Assembly: GCF_901709675.1 (NCBI RefSeq)
Contig: NC_051089.1
Coordinates: 1,987,476 to 2,051,475, forward strand
Direction of reading: 5' to 3'
Length of the DNA: 64,000 nt
Source: Syngnathus acus
Taxonomy: Eukaryota; Chordata; Actinopteri; Syngnathiformes; Syngnathidae
This document shows, piece after piece, positions 54,402 to 63,829 of this stretch. The position numbers were made by a program, and so were the translations under genes. Under the pieces are notes generated by a model. That model saw only the letters and a list, made by a program, of their open reading frames with translations. It was not told where the DNA came from and made no database searches. Every line of letters begins with the position of its first letter. Positions within the stretch are counted from its first letter, which is position 1.

Positions 54402-56974
54402 TTACCCCTCAGCCTTCACCATCAGATAGGTCGTCTCCACACCACGGGTGAAGCCAGCCTTACTCATCATACTAATAGAGGCCGCGTTGTCTTTATGGAT
54501 TTGGCAGAAGACGGGCAAACCTTCAGATATTTTTTGTTGGACCAAAGTAAACCGCAAATGGCCAACGTGACCTTTCCGTCTGTACTTTGGTTGAGTGTAA
54601 GCCATTCTGAGGCAATGGAACTCATCAGTCAGCACCCAAGACACGGGATGTCCCTTCTCATCCACCACACAGCGGTTTGGCAGATGTCGGATATATGCTT
54701 TCACTCGATTGATCTCGTCGCTTCCTCCATAAGGCAACTGTTGGACCACAAGCTCTGCATGGGACTCATTCAAAGTAGATGTTGCTAGCGTGGACGTCTT
54801 TCTGCCAATGAGGGAATAAGTGCATATGAACAAAGATGACAAAGATAATCCAATGACTTGTCTTCTACTTACTCCGACATGATCAACTTCTCTGGGCTGT
54901 AGTTGATGTAGGAATAGTAACCTCCATCTTCCTCAACATGGAATCCTCTGAGAGAAGCAATTTCACGGACGATTTGAGAGTGATGATTTGCAACTTAAAT
55001 AGACAAAAGAACACAATACGTTTTTTGCGTCCCCTCAATTGTATACGTCACATTAAATCGCATTCCATACATTACTTTAAAATAACGGAGACTAACTAAC
55101 AGATATACATGCTCAGAGGAAAGTGCGCAACTTTAACAGTCGTGTGCTTACAGATTAAATGCCAAATTAAAAGGACAAAGGATGGCAATGAAAAATGGAC
55201 TTCTCTCATGTGGATCTGTTCATGTGTGCATATTTTACCCTGTCTCCTCATTCACACACTACACATCATCGAAGAATAACGGCTCATTCACACACTGATG
55301 CAGCACCAGGAGCAACTTGAGGTTGCTCGGCAATATTAATGCATGATCTCAACAGAGAACCTTCACATGCCACTAAAGCCACGTCGCCCATACTTAAGGA
55401 TGAGGACTTGCACTCTGCTACAAAACAAATGGAACAGTAAGATCATTTGTTTGTTTGTTGTTGACTGAAAATCTTTGCATTTAATATCAAAATAAAAACG
55501 TGAGTGAAATGATCAATTCTAGAGCTTTTATTTCTATGTACTATTTACGTATCATAACTTAGTAAGACACAACTTAGAAGAGCCCAACCCAAGTGCTCTC
55601 AGGCGTTCTCGACAATATGAAGATCTAAAACATTAAGATAATCTTGACGTTAAACATCTATTTGTTTTTTTTTTTTTGCCTACAGCAAAACTAACTGTTT
55701 CAATAATAATGAAGGCAAATTCAAATCAGTATATAGGAAAATTTTCCTTCTTCAAATATTAACATTGGAGTCAAACTGTTTGCCTCAATTGCTGCACCAT
55801 CATCATCATCGGTTTAAAGTCCGCTTTCCAGGCGCCGCTGGGTTGGACTGGATTCTCAATATGGCTTTCTTCCACCAGGGACGGTCCATGGCCATCTCGT
55901 GGTTGAGAGTCCTATACTGAGAAAATTTTTGGAGCAAAACGTTTTACAGCCGGATGCCCTTCCTGACACCAACCCAAGGGGAAATTGATTTTCTGTAGGG
56001 GTTGACTCCCTTAGCCCATTCCTCTCCCGAGGAGCCCACTGGGCAGTGGTACTATTTAACCCATAGTTGGGGATGGTTCGTGGGCACCAGGGCGTGTCCA
56101 CACACCGGTGGGCCTGCGTGCCGCACGTCTAGGGGCCAAACCTCCTCCGAGTCCCTTGTAGTTTAGCCTGGGTCCGTGTTGTACCCAGTTACCATGTGTC
56201 GCCGCGTGGAGGCACTACATAGGGCTTGCTGTTAGAGAGGCTATGTACTGGCAGGGAGAGACTTACGCACTCGGCTCTCCCGTTCGCATACTGCTAGCCA
56301 GCGGTGAGGGTTGACAGTGAGAAGTGACATGCACTGGGCACTCCACCAACACTCCACCAACACATTAGACGCATCATAACAACCCGACTTGGTCTTATGA
56401 AGTCCGACACATTTTATGAAGTCAGACACATCCCACCTTCAAATTCAAGTCCGTCTCTCCACTTGAGTTTGTCATCAGTCAGCAGACTTCTTAAAGAGTT
56501 TTGGTTTTTGGAGAAGATGCTGTATTTCTCATTGATTTCCTTGAAATTACTCCCAATCTGCAAATCATTCATGACAAGATCATGTTGACCTCAACAAAAC
56601 AAGCAATCTAATTACTCCAATCAATCCATGTTGTTTTCCCGACCTGATTTTGATGGTAGCAGATGGCCGTGCTGAACGTAGGCCAGGAGTCGACGCACAT
56701 CTTTAGTTGAAACACATTGTTTTGCAGAATATGATGCAATCCACCAAGAACCTGAAGCACAATCGAGCACAGCAAAATTACAGTGCACTCATCGAGTTGC
56801 CCAATGATCAACTCGAAACTTTAAAATAAACTAGTTCAATTAAAGCAGCATCATAGTAGCAACAAAAAGCAAATACAAAGAAACCCAATACATTACACTA
56901 ATGGAGTGGGGTAACTCTTGATAAAGAATATTTTTCATTCGCGTCAGGTCCTTGAATGCCTTCAAGATGATCAT
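54402..56974 (-). CDS. Glycine N-acyltransferase-like protein, array copy A (5 exons, 275 aa)
   Basis: Predicted acyl-CoA:amino-acid N-acyltransferase of the GLYAT/GLYATL family, which conjugates acyl-CoA to glycine or a related amine. I read five coding exons on the minus strand: 56974-56897, 56751-56644, 56557-56437, 54993-54873 and 54801-54402, all with GT-AG introns and matching phases (0, 0, 1, 0/2-type split codons GTT and GAA), giving 275 aa against about 296 in human GLYAT. Exons 1-3 form the N-terminal domain (VDSWPTFSTAICY resembles VDKWPDFNTVVVC of human GLYAT). Exon 5 carries the GNAT-like C-terminal domain (GHPVSW, then RMAYTQPKYRRKGH). The ATG is chosen by alignment with the mammalian N terminus and is shared with copies C and D. 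Odd points: intron 3 is about 1.44 kb because of a repeat-like block, exon 3 lacks two codons present in C and D, the exon 2 donor is GTCGGG, and the motif HCLRMAY lacks the glutamate of mammalian GEMRMAG. Orthology to a particular GLYATL is not decided. Confidence 0.85.
55790..56390. repeat. Probable interspersed repeat within intron 3 of copy A
   Basis: A GC-richer block with sharply different texture from the surrounding AT-rich intron, including GCCGGATGCCCTTCCTGACA, a phrase I associate with dispersed teleost repeats. It explains most of the extra length of copy A intron 3 relative to copies C and D (483 and 590 bp). A duplicated short unit (CACTCCACCAACA) and a repeated TTATGAAGTC..GACACA segment lie at its right end. 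The family is not identified and the borders are approximate. Confidence 0.5.
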
Positions 56975-57083
56975 TTTGTCAGCCACAAATCGACTGTCCG
57001 TATCAAACTGTTGGGTAGGTGCAGTTATATACGTTTCCTAATGTGACCACACCTTAGAAATTTCTTTTTAACCCTTAGATGCA

Positions 57084-57098
57084 TGACCTAGCACACCT
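57084..57098 (-). promoter_or_regulatory. DR3 nuclear-receptor-like site upstream of copy A
   Basis: On the minus strand the sequence is AGGTGT-GCT-AGGTCA, two hexamer half-sites in direct orientation with a 3-bp spacer. It lies about 110 bp upstream of the copy A ATG. DR3 sites are known targets of VDR and PXR type receptors as RXR heterodimers. Function here is inferred only from motif and position. Confidence 0.4.
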
Positions 57099-57341
57099 GC
57101 TGCTGTCTTGTCAACCATCCCTGTCCCAAGTATGTATGACAGAATAAAAAAACACATCAGTTTTCCCAATGACAAAATAGTGTTTTTGTTGAACTAAAAG
57201 CCCAAATGGTCGTCAACCTTTGGAACGGGCACAGAATCCTCTTTGGCCTTGTAAAGGACAAAAAGTGGATGGAAAATGAAAGAATGCAATCTTATTACTG
57301 AAAAGGACTGTAAAAGACTACACAGGCATTCGCAATGAGCG

Positions 57342-57357
57342 TTTATTTATTTTTATT
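57342..57357 (-). terminator. Poly(A) signals AATAAA, copy B
   Basis: Two AATAAA hexamers on the minus strand, about 50-60 nt after the stop of exon 5, in the same place as in copy D. Confidence 0.55.
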
Positions 57358-57403
57358 TCAAGGTCTGTGGTTTCCAAACAGAGACAGATTTTTGGGTGAT
57401 AAT

Positions 57404-58205
57404 TTACTTCTCAGATTTACTCATGAACATGAAGGTTGTCTCCTCACCACGGGTGAAGCCAGCCTTGATCACGAATCCAATAGCGGCCGCGTTGTCTTTA
57501 TGGATATGGCAGTAGACAGGCAAACCTTCTGATATTCTTTGCCGGATCAGAGTATGCATCATATCTTGAAAGTGACCTTTCCGTCTGTACTTTGGTTGAG
57601 AGTAAGCCATTCTCATCTCATTTAACTCATCTGTCAGTAGCCAAGACACGGGATGTCCCTTCTCATCCACCACACAGCAGTTTGGCAGATGTTGGATGTA
57701 TGCTTTCACTCGATTGATCTCCTCGCTTCCTCCATAAGGCAACTGTTGGGCCACAAGCTCCGCATGGGACACCTTCAAAGTAGACATTGCAAGCATGGAT
57801 GTCTTTCTGTAAATGAGAGAATAAGTGCATATGAACAAAGATGACAAAGATAATTTAATGACTTGTCTTCTTCTTACTCTGGCATGTTCAACTTCTCTGG
57901 GCTGTAGTTGATGTAGGAATGATAAACTCCGACGTCCTCAACATGGAATCCATTGAGAGAAGCAATTTCGCAGACGATTTGAGAGTGATGATTTGAAAAT
58001 TAAAAGACAAAAGAACAACATTAGTAACAAAATCGTCCTTAAACACAATCAGTATTTTTAACATAGACAACCACAATAAAAATAGTTAGCAATAGAAAAT
58101 AAATTAAAAAAACAAACAATACTTTACACGCATGGACTGTGGTAGCTCTTCATAAAGGATCTTTTTCATCAAAGTCTGATCCTTAAATGTCTTCAAGATG
58201 ATCAC
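57404..58205 (-). pseudogene. GLYAT-like copy B, truncated: exons 2 and 3 missing, start codon lost
   Basis: Only three pieces of the five-exon gene remain: exon 1 (58205-58128), exon 4 (57998-57878) and exon 5 (57806-57404). Exons 2 and 3, which code most of the N-terminal acyltransferase domain, are absent between 57998 and 58128. The codon matching the ATG of the sister copies reads GTG, and the acceptor AG before exon 4 has become AT. Exon 1 (phase 0) joined to exon 4 would also be out of frame. Exons 4 and 5 are themselves undamaged: exon 5 encodes 133 residues with GHPVSW and NEMRMAY, and so keeps the glutamate that copies A, C and D have lost. A read-through transcript from copy C that borrows exon 5 of B is conceivable, because its acceptor is intact, but a stand-alone protein is not expected. 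Confidence 0.82.
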
Positions 58206-58552
58206 TTTGTATGCTCCGTATTAAGTGTCAAGCATGCAGAAGCTCTTCAACATTCATAATGTGACCACGCCTTGGAATACTATTGGCACTCCCAGAACAA
58301 TTATCTATTTTGGATTAGTCAAATCATATTTATTCATATTGGTGTGTAATGTCCTTAATTAAACATTAATTCAACTATAACCCTGAATTTCAGATAAATA
58401 TAATAAAATGAATTTTCTGAAAAAAATGTCTTAAGCAAATTTTTAAGGATGGTGACAAACAAATACTAACAAGCGCAGTCAGTTAAGTACTGGCCTTTCT
58501 CCTGAGATCAGTTTTCCCAATGACAAAACTGAGTTTTATGTGAAACAAGAAA

Positions 58553-58795
58553 GGTCTAATAGCCATAGTATTCGTTTGTTCAGACAAGTTGTAGGGTCTT
58601 ACCTTGGTAGCTGACAGTTTCGGCAGTAACTTCCGCCTTCATCAGAACACCATGTGACACTCTGATGAAGGCGGAAGTTACTGCCGAAACTGTCAGCTAC
58701 CAAGGTAAGACCCTACAACTTGTCTGAACAAACGAATACTATGGCTATCACAAATGAAGACATAACAAACACAATCCAACTAAGAATGGTCTAAT
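58553..58795. mobile_element. Palindromic insertion with 8-9 bp target-site duplication, possibly Penelope-derived
   Basis: An insertion between copies B and C, bounded by the direct repeat GGTCTAAT(A) at 58553 and 58788. It contains a perfect inverted repeat, 88 bp per arm (58559-58646 and 58661-58748), around a 14-bp spacer, followed by a tail of about 39 bp. The right arm contains CTGATGA (58662-58668), a 5-bp stem with a 6-nt loop, and GAAA (58686-58689), the order of a hammerhead ribozyme core. Hammerhead motifs are known from Penelope-like retroelements, whose terminal repeats are often inverted. Assignment to that class is inference; no reverse transcriptase is present. Confidence 0.55.
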
Positions 58796-59422
58796 ATGCT
58801 GGGGAAAAGAACTTTTTTTTATCGTGTTTTCATTGAAACATTTTTGCCTTATCTTGCTCGATAACTTTATCTTCCATTCTTGTGAACAAGTAACATCTGT
58901 TAGTTAATTTGATTTTTGACCTTGCTAGGGCCCCCCCCTTTTTTTTTTGGCACTCAGATGTTTGCGTAACATTGTGTCAATAGTTTGCTTTAGCTAATTG
59001 CAAATATCCATTTTTTTAACAGTTGAAATAATTACAAACAGTTATACAAACCACAGAATACATTTACTAGAAGACCTTTTTTATAATTCGCTTAAAGATT
59101 TAATTATATGAAATATAATAAGAATAATTTTAATTAAAAGCTAATCCTTGTGTGTTCTATTTGGAAATCATATGCACTTTGCATAAAATTCAAGGTTAAT
59201 CATGACAGAATAAAAAAAACAGAGCAGTTTTCCCAATGACAAAATTGTGTTCTAGATGAATTAAAAGCCCAAATGGTCGTCAACCCTTGGAACGGGCACT
59301 GAATCCTCTTTGGCTTTGTAAAGGACAAACAGTGTATGGGAAATGAAAGAATGCAATCTGATTTCTGAAAAGGACAACACATTTAGACATGTAAGAGACT
59401 GCACAGCCATTTGCAATGATCA

Positions 59423-59439
59423 TTTATTTCTCTTTTATT
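59423..59439 (-). terminator. Poly(A) signals AATAAA, copy C
   Basis: Two AATAAA hexamers on the minus strand about 55-70 nt downstream of the copy C stop; the position is conserved with copies B and D. Confidence 0.6.
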
Positions 59440-59492
59440 CCAAAGTCTGTGGTTTCCAAACAAAGACAGAGTTTTAGGGAGTAATTTACTAC

Positions 59493-61117
59493 TCAGTTGT
59501 GCTCATCAGATATGATCATGAAGGTTGTCTCGTCACCACGGATGAAGCCAGCCTTATTCGCGAGTCCAATAGGGGCCGCGTTTTTTTTATGGATATGGGT
59601 GAAGGCGGGCAAACCTTCCGATATTCTTTGCCCGATCAGAGTAAGCATCATATGCTGTAAATGACCGTTCCTTCTGTACTTTGGTTGTGTGTAAGACATT
59701 CTGAGGCAATTGAACTCATCAGTCAGCAGCCAAGACACGGGATGTCCCTTCTCATCCACCACACAGCAGTTTGGTAGATGTTTGATATAGGCTTCTACTA
59801 GATTGAAGTTCTCTTTCCTTCCTCCAAAAGGCAACTGTTGGACCACAAGCTCCACATGGGACTCATTCAAAGTAGATGTTGCTAGCGTGGATGTCTTTCT
59901 GTAAATGAGGGGATGAGTGCATATGAAGAAGGATAACAAAGATAATTCAATGACTTGTCTTCTACTTACTCTGACATGTTCAACTTATCTGGGCTGTAGT
60001 TGATGTAGGAATGGTAGCCTCCATTTTCCTCAACATGGAATCCTCTGAGAGATGCAATTTCACAGATGATTTGAGAGTGATGATTTGCAACTTAAAAAGA
60101 CAAAAGAGCAAAATCATTTTTTGGCTTCCCCTCAATTGTATACATCACATCAAACTAAATCACATTCCATAGATTATTTTTAAACAGTGGAGACTAACTA
60201 GCAGATATACATGCTCAGAGCAAAGTCAACAGCTTTGTCCTTACATAAAGGCTAACAGTGATCTATTTTCCCTCTTTTGACGTCACTGTTCCAATAATTT
60301 TGGAGGCAAGTGTAAATCAACAGAATATAAACACACTCACTTGAATACCACTTCATTTTAGTGGAGCAGTCAAATACCAAGCTCAAATTTAGAGTGTTTC
60401 GAAACCAACCAAGCTTGAACAAAGAAAGCAGTTCATGAAAAAGACGCACCAAACAATAAATAACTTGCAGTATTCATGATTTTCACACCCAGATTGAGTG
60501 GGAACGGATGCTAAGCTGCCTGCTCGGGAATTACAGTGGGTAAAAGGTTTTTGTTTCAAACTGCTTCAACTACCTTCAAATTCAAGTCCGTTCCTCCACT
60601 TGATTTGAAGTTTGTCATCAGTCAGCAGACGCCTTAAAGTGTTTTGGTTTTTGGAGAAGATGCTGTACTTCTCATGACTCTCCTTGAAATTGCCCCCATT
60701 CTGCAAATTATTCATTCCAAGATCATGTAGACCTCAACCAAACAAGCAATCCAATTCCTCCAATCGATCCATGTCGTTTTCCCTACCTGGTTTTGACGGT
60801 AGCAGATGGCCGTGCTGAACGTAGGCCAGGAGTCGACGCACATCTTTAGTTGAAACACATTGTTTTGCAGCATATGATGCAATCCACCAAGAACCTAAAG
60901 CACAATCGAGCACAGCAAAATTACAGCGCACTCATTGAGTTGCCAAATGATCAACTGGAAACTTTAAAATAAACTAGTGCAATACAAGTAGCACAATTGT
61001 AGCAATAAAAAGCAAATACAAAGAAACCCAATACATTACATTGATGGACTGTGGTAGCTCTCGATGAAGGATATTTTTCATCAACGTCAGGTCCTTGAAT
61101 GCCTTCAAGATGATCAT
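59493..61117 (-). CDS. Glycine N-acyltransferase-like protein, array copy C (5 exons, 279 aa)
   Basis: Complete member of the array. Exons on the minus strand are 61117-61040, 60894-60787, 60700-60574, 60090-59970 and 59898-59493, total 840 nt including the stop (279 aa). All introns have GT-AG ends; donors are GTAATG, GTAGGG, GTAGTT and GTAAGT. N-terminal domain: MIILKAFKDLTLMKNILHRE at the start, then the VDSWPTFSTAICY block in exon 2 and FSKNQNTLRRLL in exon 3, which lines up with the YSKDPQN region of human GLYAT. C-terminal GNAT-like domain: GHPVSWLLTDEF, RMSYTQPKYRRNGH, then a final NKAGF segment. The position of the mammalian catalytic glutamate reads NCLRMSY. Any Met in the frame before exon 5 comes from intron sequence and is not a start. 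The role is inferred from the family; substrate is unknown. Confidence 0.88.
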
Positions 61118-61226
61118 TTTGTCGGCCACAAATCGACTGTCCGTATCAAACTGTTGGGCAGGTGCAGTTATACACGTTTCCTAATATGACCACACCTTAG
61201 AAATTTCTTTTTAACCCTTAGATGCA

Positions 61227-61241
61227 TGACCTAGCACACCT
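61227..61241 (-). promoter_or_regulatory. DR3 nuclear-receptor-like site upstream of copy C
   Basis: Same AGGTGT-GCT-AGGTCA arrangement as in copy A, again about 110 bp upstream of the ATG. The whole flank is duplicated with the gene, so conservation between the copies partly reflects recent origin. Confidence 0.4.
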
Positions 61242-61491
61242 GCTGCTGTCTTGTCAACCATCCCTGTCCTAAGTATGTATGACAGAATAAAAAATCACAT
61301 CAGTTTTCCCAATGACAAAATTGTGTTTCAGTTGAACTAAAAGCCCAAATGGTCGTCAACTTTTGGAACGGGCACAGAATCCTCTTTGGCCTTGTAAAGG
61401 ACAAACAGTGGATAGATATTGAAAGAATGCAATCTGAAAAGGACAACACATTGAGACATGTAAAAGACTACACAGGCATTCGCAATGAGCG

Positions 61492-61507
61492 TTTATTTAT
61501 TTTTATT
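61492..61507 (-). terminator. Poly(A) signals AATAAA, copy D
   Basis: Two AATAAA hexamers on the minus strand about 50-60 nt after the stop of copy D. Confidence 0.6.
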
Positions 61508-61553
61508 CCAAGATCTGTGGTTTCCAAACAGAGACAGATTTTTGGGTGATAAT

Positions 61554-63285
61554 TTACTTCTCAGATGTACTCATGAACATGAAGGTTGTCTCCTCACCAC
61601 GGGTGAAGCCAGCCTTATTCGCGAATCCAATAGCGGCCGCGTTGTCTTTATGGAGATGGCAGTAGACGGGAAAACTTTCCGATATTCTTTGCCGGATCAG
61701 AGTATGCATCATATCTTGAAAGTGACCTTTCCGTCTGTACTTTGGTTGAGTGTAAGCCATTCTGAGGCCATTCAACTCATCAGTCAGCAGCCAAGACACG
61801 GGATGTCCCTTCTCATCCACCACACAGCAGTTTGGCAGATGTTTGATATAGGCTTCTATTCGATTGAAGTTCTCTTTCTTTCCTCCAAAAGATAACTGTT
61901 GGACCACAAGCTCCACATGGGACTCATTCAAAGTAGATGTTGCTAGCGTGGATGTCTTTCTGTAAATGAGTGGATGAGTGTAAATGAACAAAGATGACAA
62001 AGATAATTCAATGTCTTGTCTTCTACTCACTCCGATATGTTCAACTTCTCTGGGTTGTAGTTGATGTAGGAATGGTGACCTCCATGTTCCTTAACATGGA
62101 ATCCTCTGAGAGATGCAATTTCACGGATGATTTGAGAGTGATGATTGGCAACTTAAACAGACAAAAGAACAAAATAGGTTTTTTATTTCCCTTCAATTGT
62201 ATACATCACATTAAACTAAGTCACATTCCATAGATTATTTTTAAACAGTGGAGACTAACTAGCAGATATATACATACATGCTCAGAGCAAAGTGAACGGC
62301 TTCATCACTTGTGTCCTTTCAGAACAAATGCCAAATTAAATGGACAAACGATGGCAATGAAAAATGATCTCGCAGGCCTTGTCCTTTCATAAAGGCTAAA
62401 ATTCCCTCTTTTTGACCTCACTGTTCCAATATTTTTTAGGCAAGTGTAAAGCAACAACATAGAAACACACTCACTCGAATACCACTTCATTTGAATCGAC
62501 CAATCAAATAACAAGCCCAAATTTAAAAAGTGTTTCGAAATCAACTAAGCTTGAACAAGAAAAGCAGTTTACGAAAAAGACTGCTGGTTACAAGCAGTTG
62601 CACCAAACAATAAATATCTTGGAGTGTTCATCATGTTTACACACAAACATTCACACCCACACTGAGTGAGAACGGATGCTAAAATGCCTGCTAGGGAATT
62701 ACAGTGGGTAAAAGTTTCTTGTTTCAAACTGCTTCAACTACCTTCAAATTCAAGTCCGTTCCTCCACTTGATTTGAAGTTTGTCATCAGTCAGCAGACGT
62801 CTTAAAGAGTTTTGGCTTTTGGAGAAAATGCTGTACTTCTCGTGACTCTCCTTGAAATTGCCCCCATTCTGCAAATTATTCATTCCAAGATCATGTAGAC
62901 CTCAACCAAACAAGCAATCCAATTCTTCCAGTCGATCCATGTCGTTTTCACTACCTGGTTTTGACGGTAGCAGATGGCCGTACTGAACGTAGGCCAGGAG
63001 TCGACGTACATCTTTAGTTGAAACACATTGTTTTGCAGCATATGATGCAATCCACCAAGAACCTAAAGCACAATCGAGCGCAGCAAAATTACAGTGCACT
63101 CATCGAGTTGCCCAATGATCAACTCGAAACTTCAAAATAAACTAGTTCAATAAAAGCAGCATCATAGTAGCAATAAAAAGCAAATACAAAGAAACCCAAT
63201 ACATTACACTAATGGACTGGGGTAGCTCTCGATGAAGGATATTTTTCATCAACGTCAGGTCCTTGAATGCCTTCAAGATGATCAT
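61554..63285 (-). CDS. Glycine N-acyltransferase-like protein, array copy D (5 exons, 279 aa)
   Basis: Second complete 279-aa member. Exons on the minus strand: 63285-63208, 63062-62955, 62868-62742, 62151-62031 and 61959-61554. Splice sites are canonical (exon 4 donor GTGAGT) and phases equal those of copies A and C. Exons 1-3 are nearly the same as in copy C. Exon 5 resembles copy C in its first part (GGKKENFNRIEAYIKHLPN) but copy B at the C terminus (GEETTFMFMS), a mosaic that suggests gene conversion or unequal crossing-over. The catalytic-position motif is NGLRMAY, so glycine replaces the mammalian glutamate. The protein should fold as the two-domain GLYAT enzyme. No obvious N-terminal targeting peptide is visible by eye, although mammalian GLYAT is mitochondrial. 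Confidence 0.88.
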
Positions 63286-63404
63286 TTTGTCGGCCACAAA
63301 TCGACTGTCCGTATCAAACTGTTCAGCTCCGGTGTGCAGGTGCAGTTATACACATTTTCTTATGTAACGACACCTTGGAAAATTCTTTTTAACCCTTAGA
63401 TGCA

Positions 63405-63419
63405 TGCCCTAGCACACCT
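63405..63419 (-). promoter_or_regulatory. Variant DR3-like site upstream of copy D
   Basis: AGGTGT-GCT-AGGGCA about 120 bp upstream of the copy D ATG; one base of the second half-site differs from copies A and C. Copy B has lost the corresponding flank. Confidence 0.35.
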
Positions 63420-63522
63420 GTCGCTGTCTTGTCAATCATCCATGTCCTGATCAAGTGTGACCATTGTTTTAAAAAGATGACAGAATAAAAAAAAAACACA
63501 AGTTTTCCCAAAGACAAAATTG

Positions 63523-63829
63523 TGTTTCTTAGACTTAGACAGAACTTTATTGTCATTTTGTCGACACTAGGTGAGTACAAAACGAAATTTCGTTGCATAC
63601 GGCTTTCAACAATGTAGAGGTATTTCGGCTGGTTAAAAAAGTGACATTCTATATAAAAATATGAAATAAGATAATTATAAAGTACAAAGTGCAGCAGTGA
63701 TAAAGTATGTAAACAGTGCAGGAGACAAAAGCAGTATTTACAAGTGTGCAGAGGAATGCTACGTTTGAATGTTCAACAGCCTGACGACAGCAGGGAAAAA
63801 ACTATTGCAGAACCTGGTGGACCTGTTTC
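63523..63829. mobile_element. Retroelement fragment inserted in the D-E spacer with TGTTTC target duplication
   Basis: Copy D's own 3' flank has an uninterrupted site (ATTGTGTTTCAGTTGAA). In the D-E spacer the same site is split by about 295 bp, with TGTTTC repeated at 63523-63528 and 63824-63829. The insert starts with AGACTTAGACAG and ACTTTATTGTCATTTTGT, then CAAAACGAAATTTCGTTGC, which resembles the end of widespread teleost non-LTR elements. It carries no intact reading frame. Confidence 0.75.

Noticed and set aside
54369-54788. 139-codon plus-strand frame over copy A exon 5 (also 57653 and 61485 frames over B and D)
   Set aside because: Antisense shadows of the conserved GLYAT exons.
54802-54842. 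Methionine start of the copy A exon 5 frame (and the equivalents in B, C, D)
   Set aside because: This part is intron sequence before a conserved CAG acceptor; joining to exon 4 gives the GLYAT family sequence.
55856-56101. 81-codon minus-strand frame in copy A intron 3
   Set aside because: It falls in a probable dispersed repeat and is not part of the GLYAT exon set.
58662-58700. Active hammerhead ribozyme
   Set aside because: Core letters are present but stem III is too short and stem I pairs poorly, so only a hammerhead-like relic is claimed.
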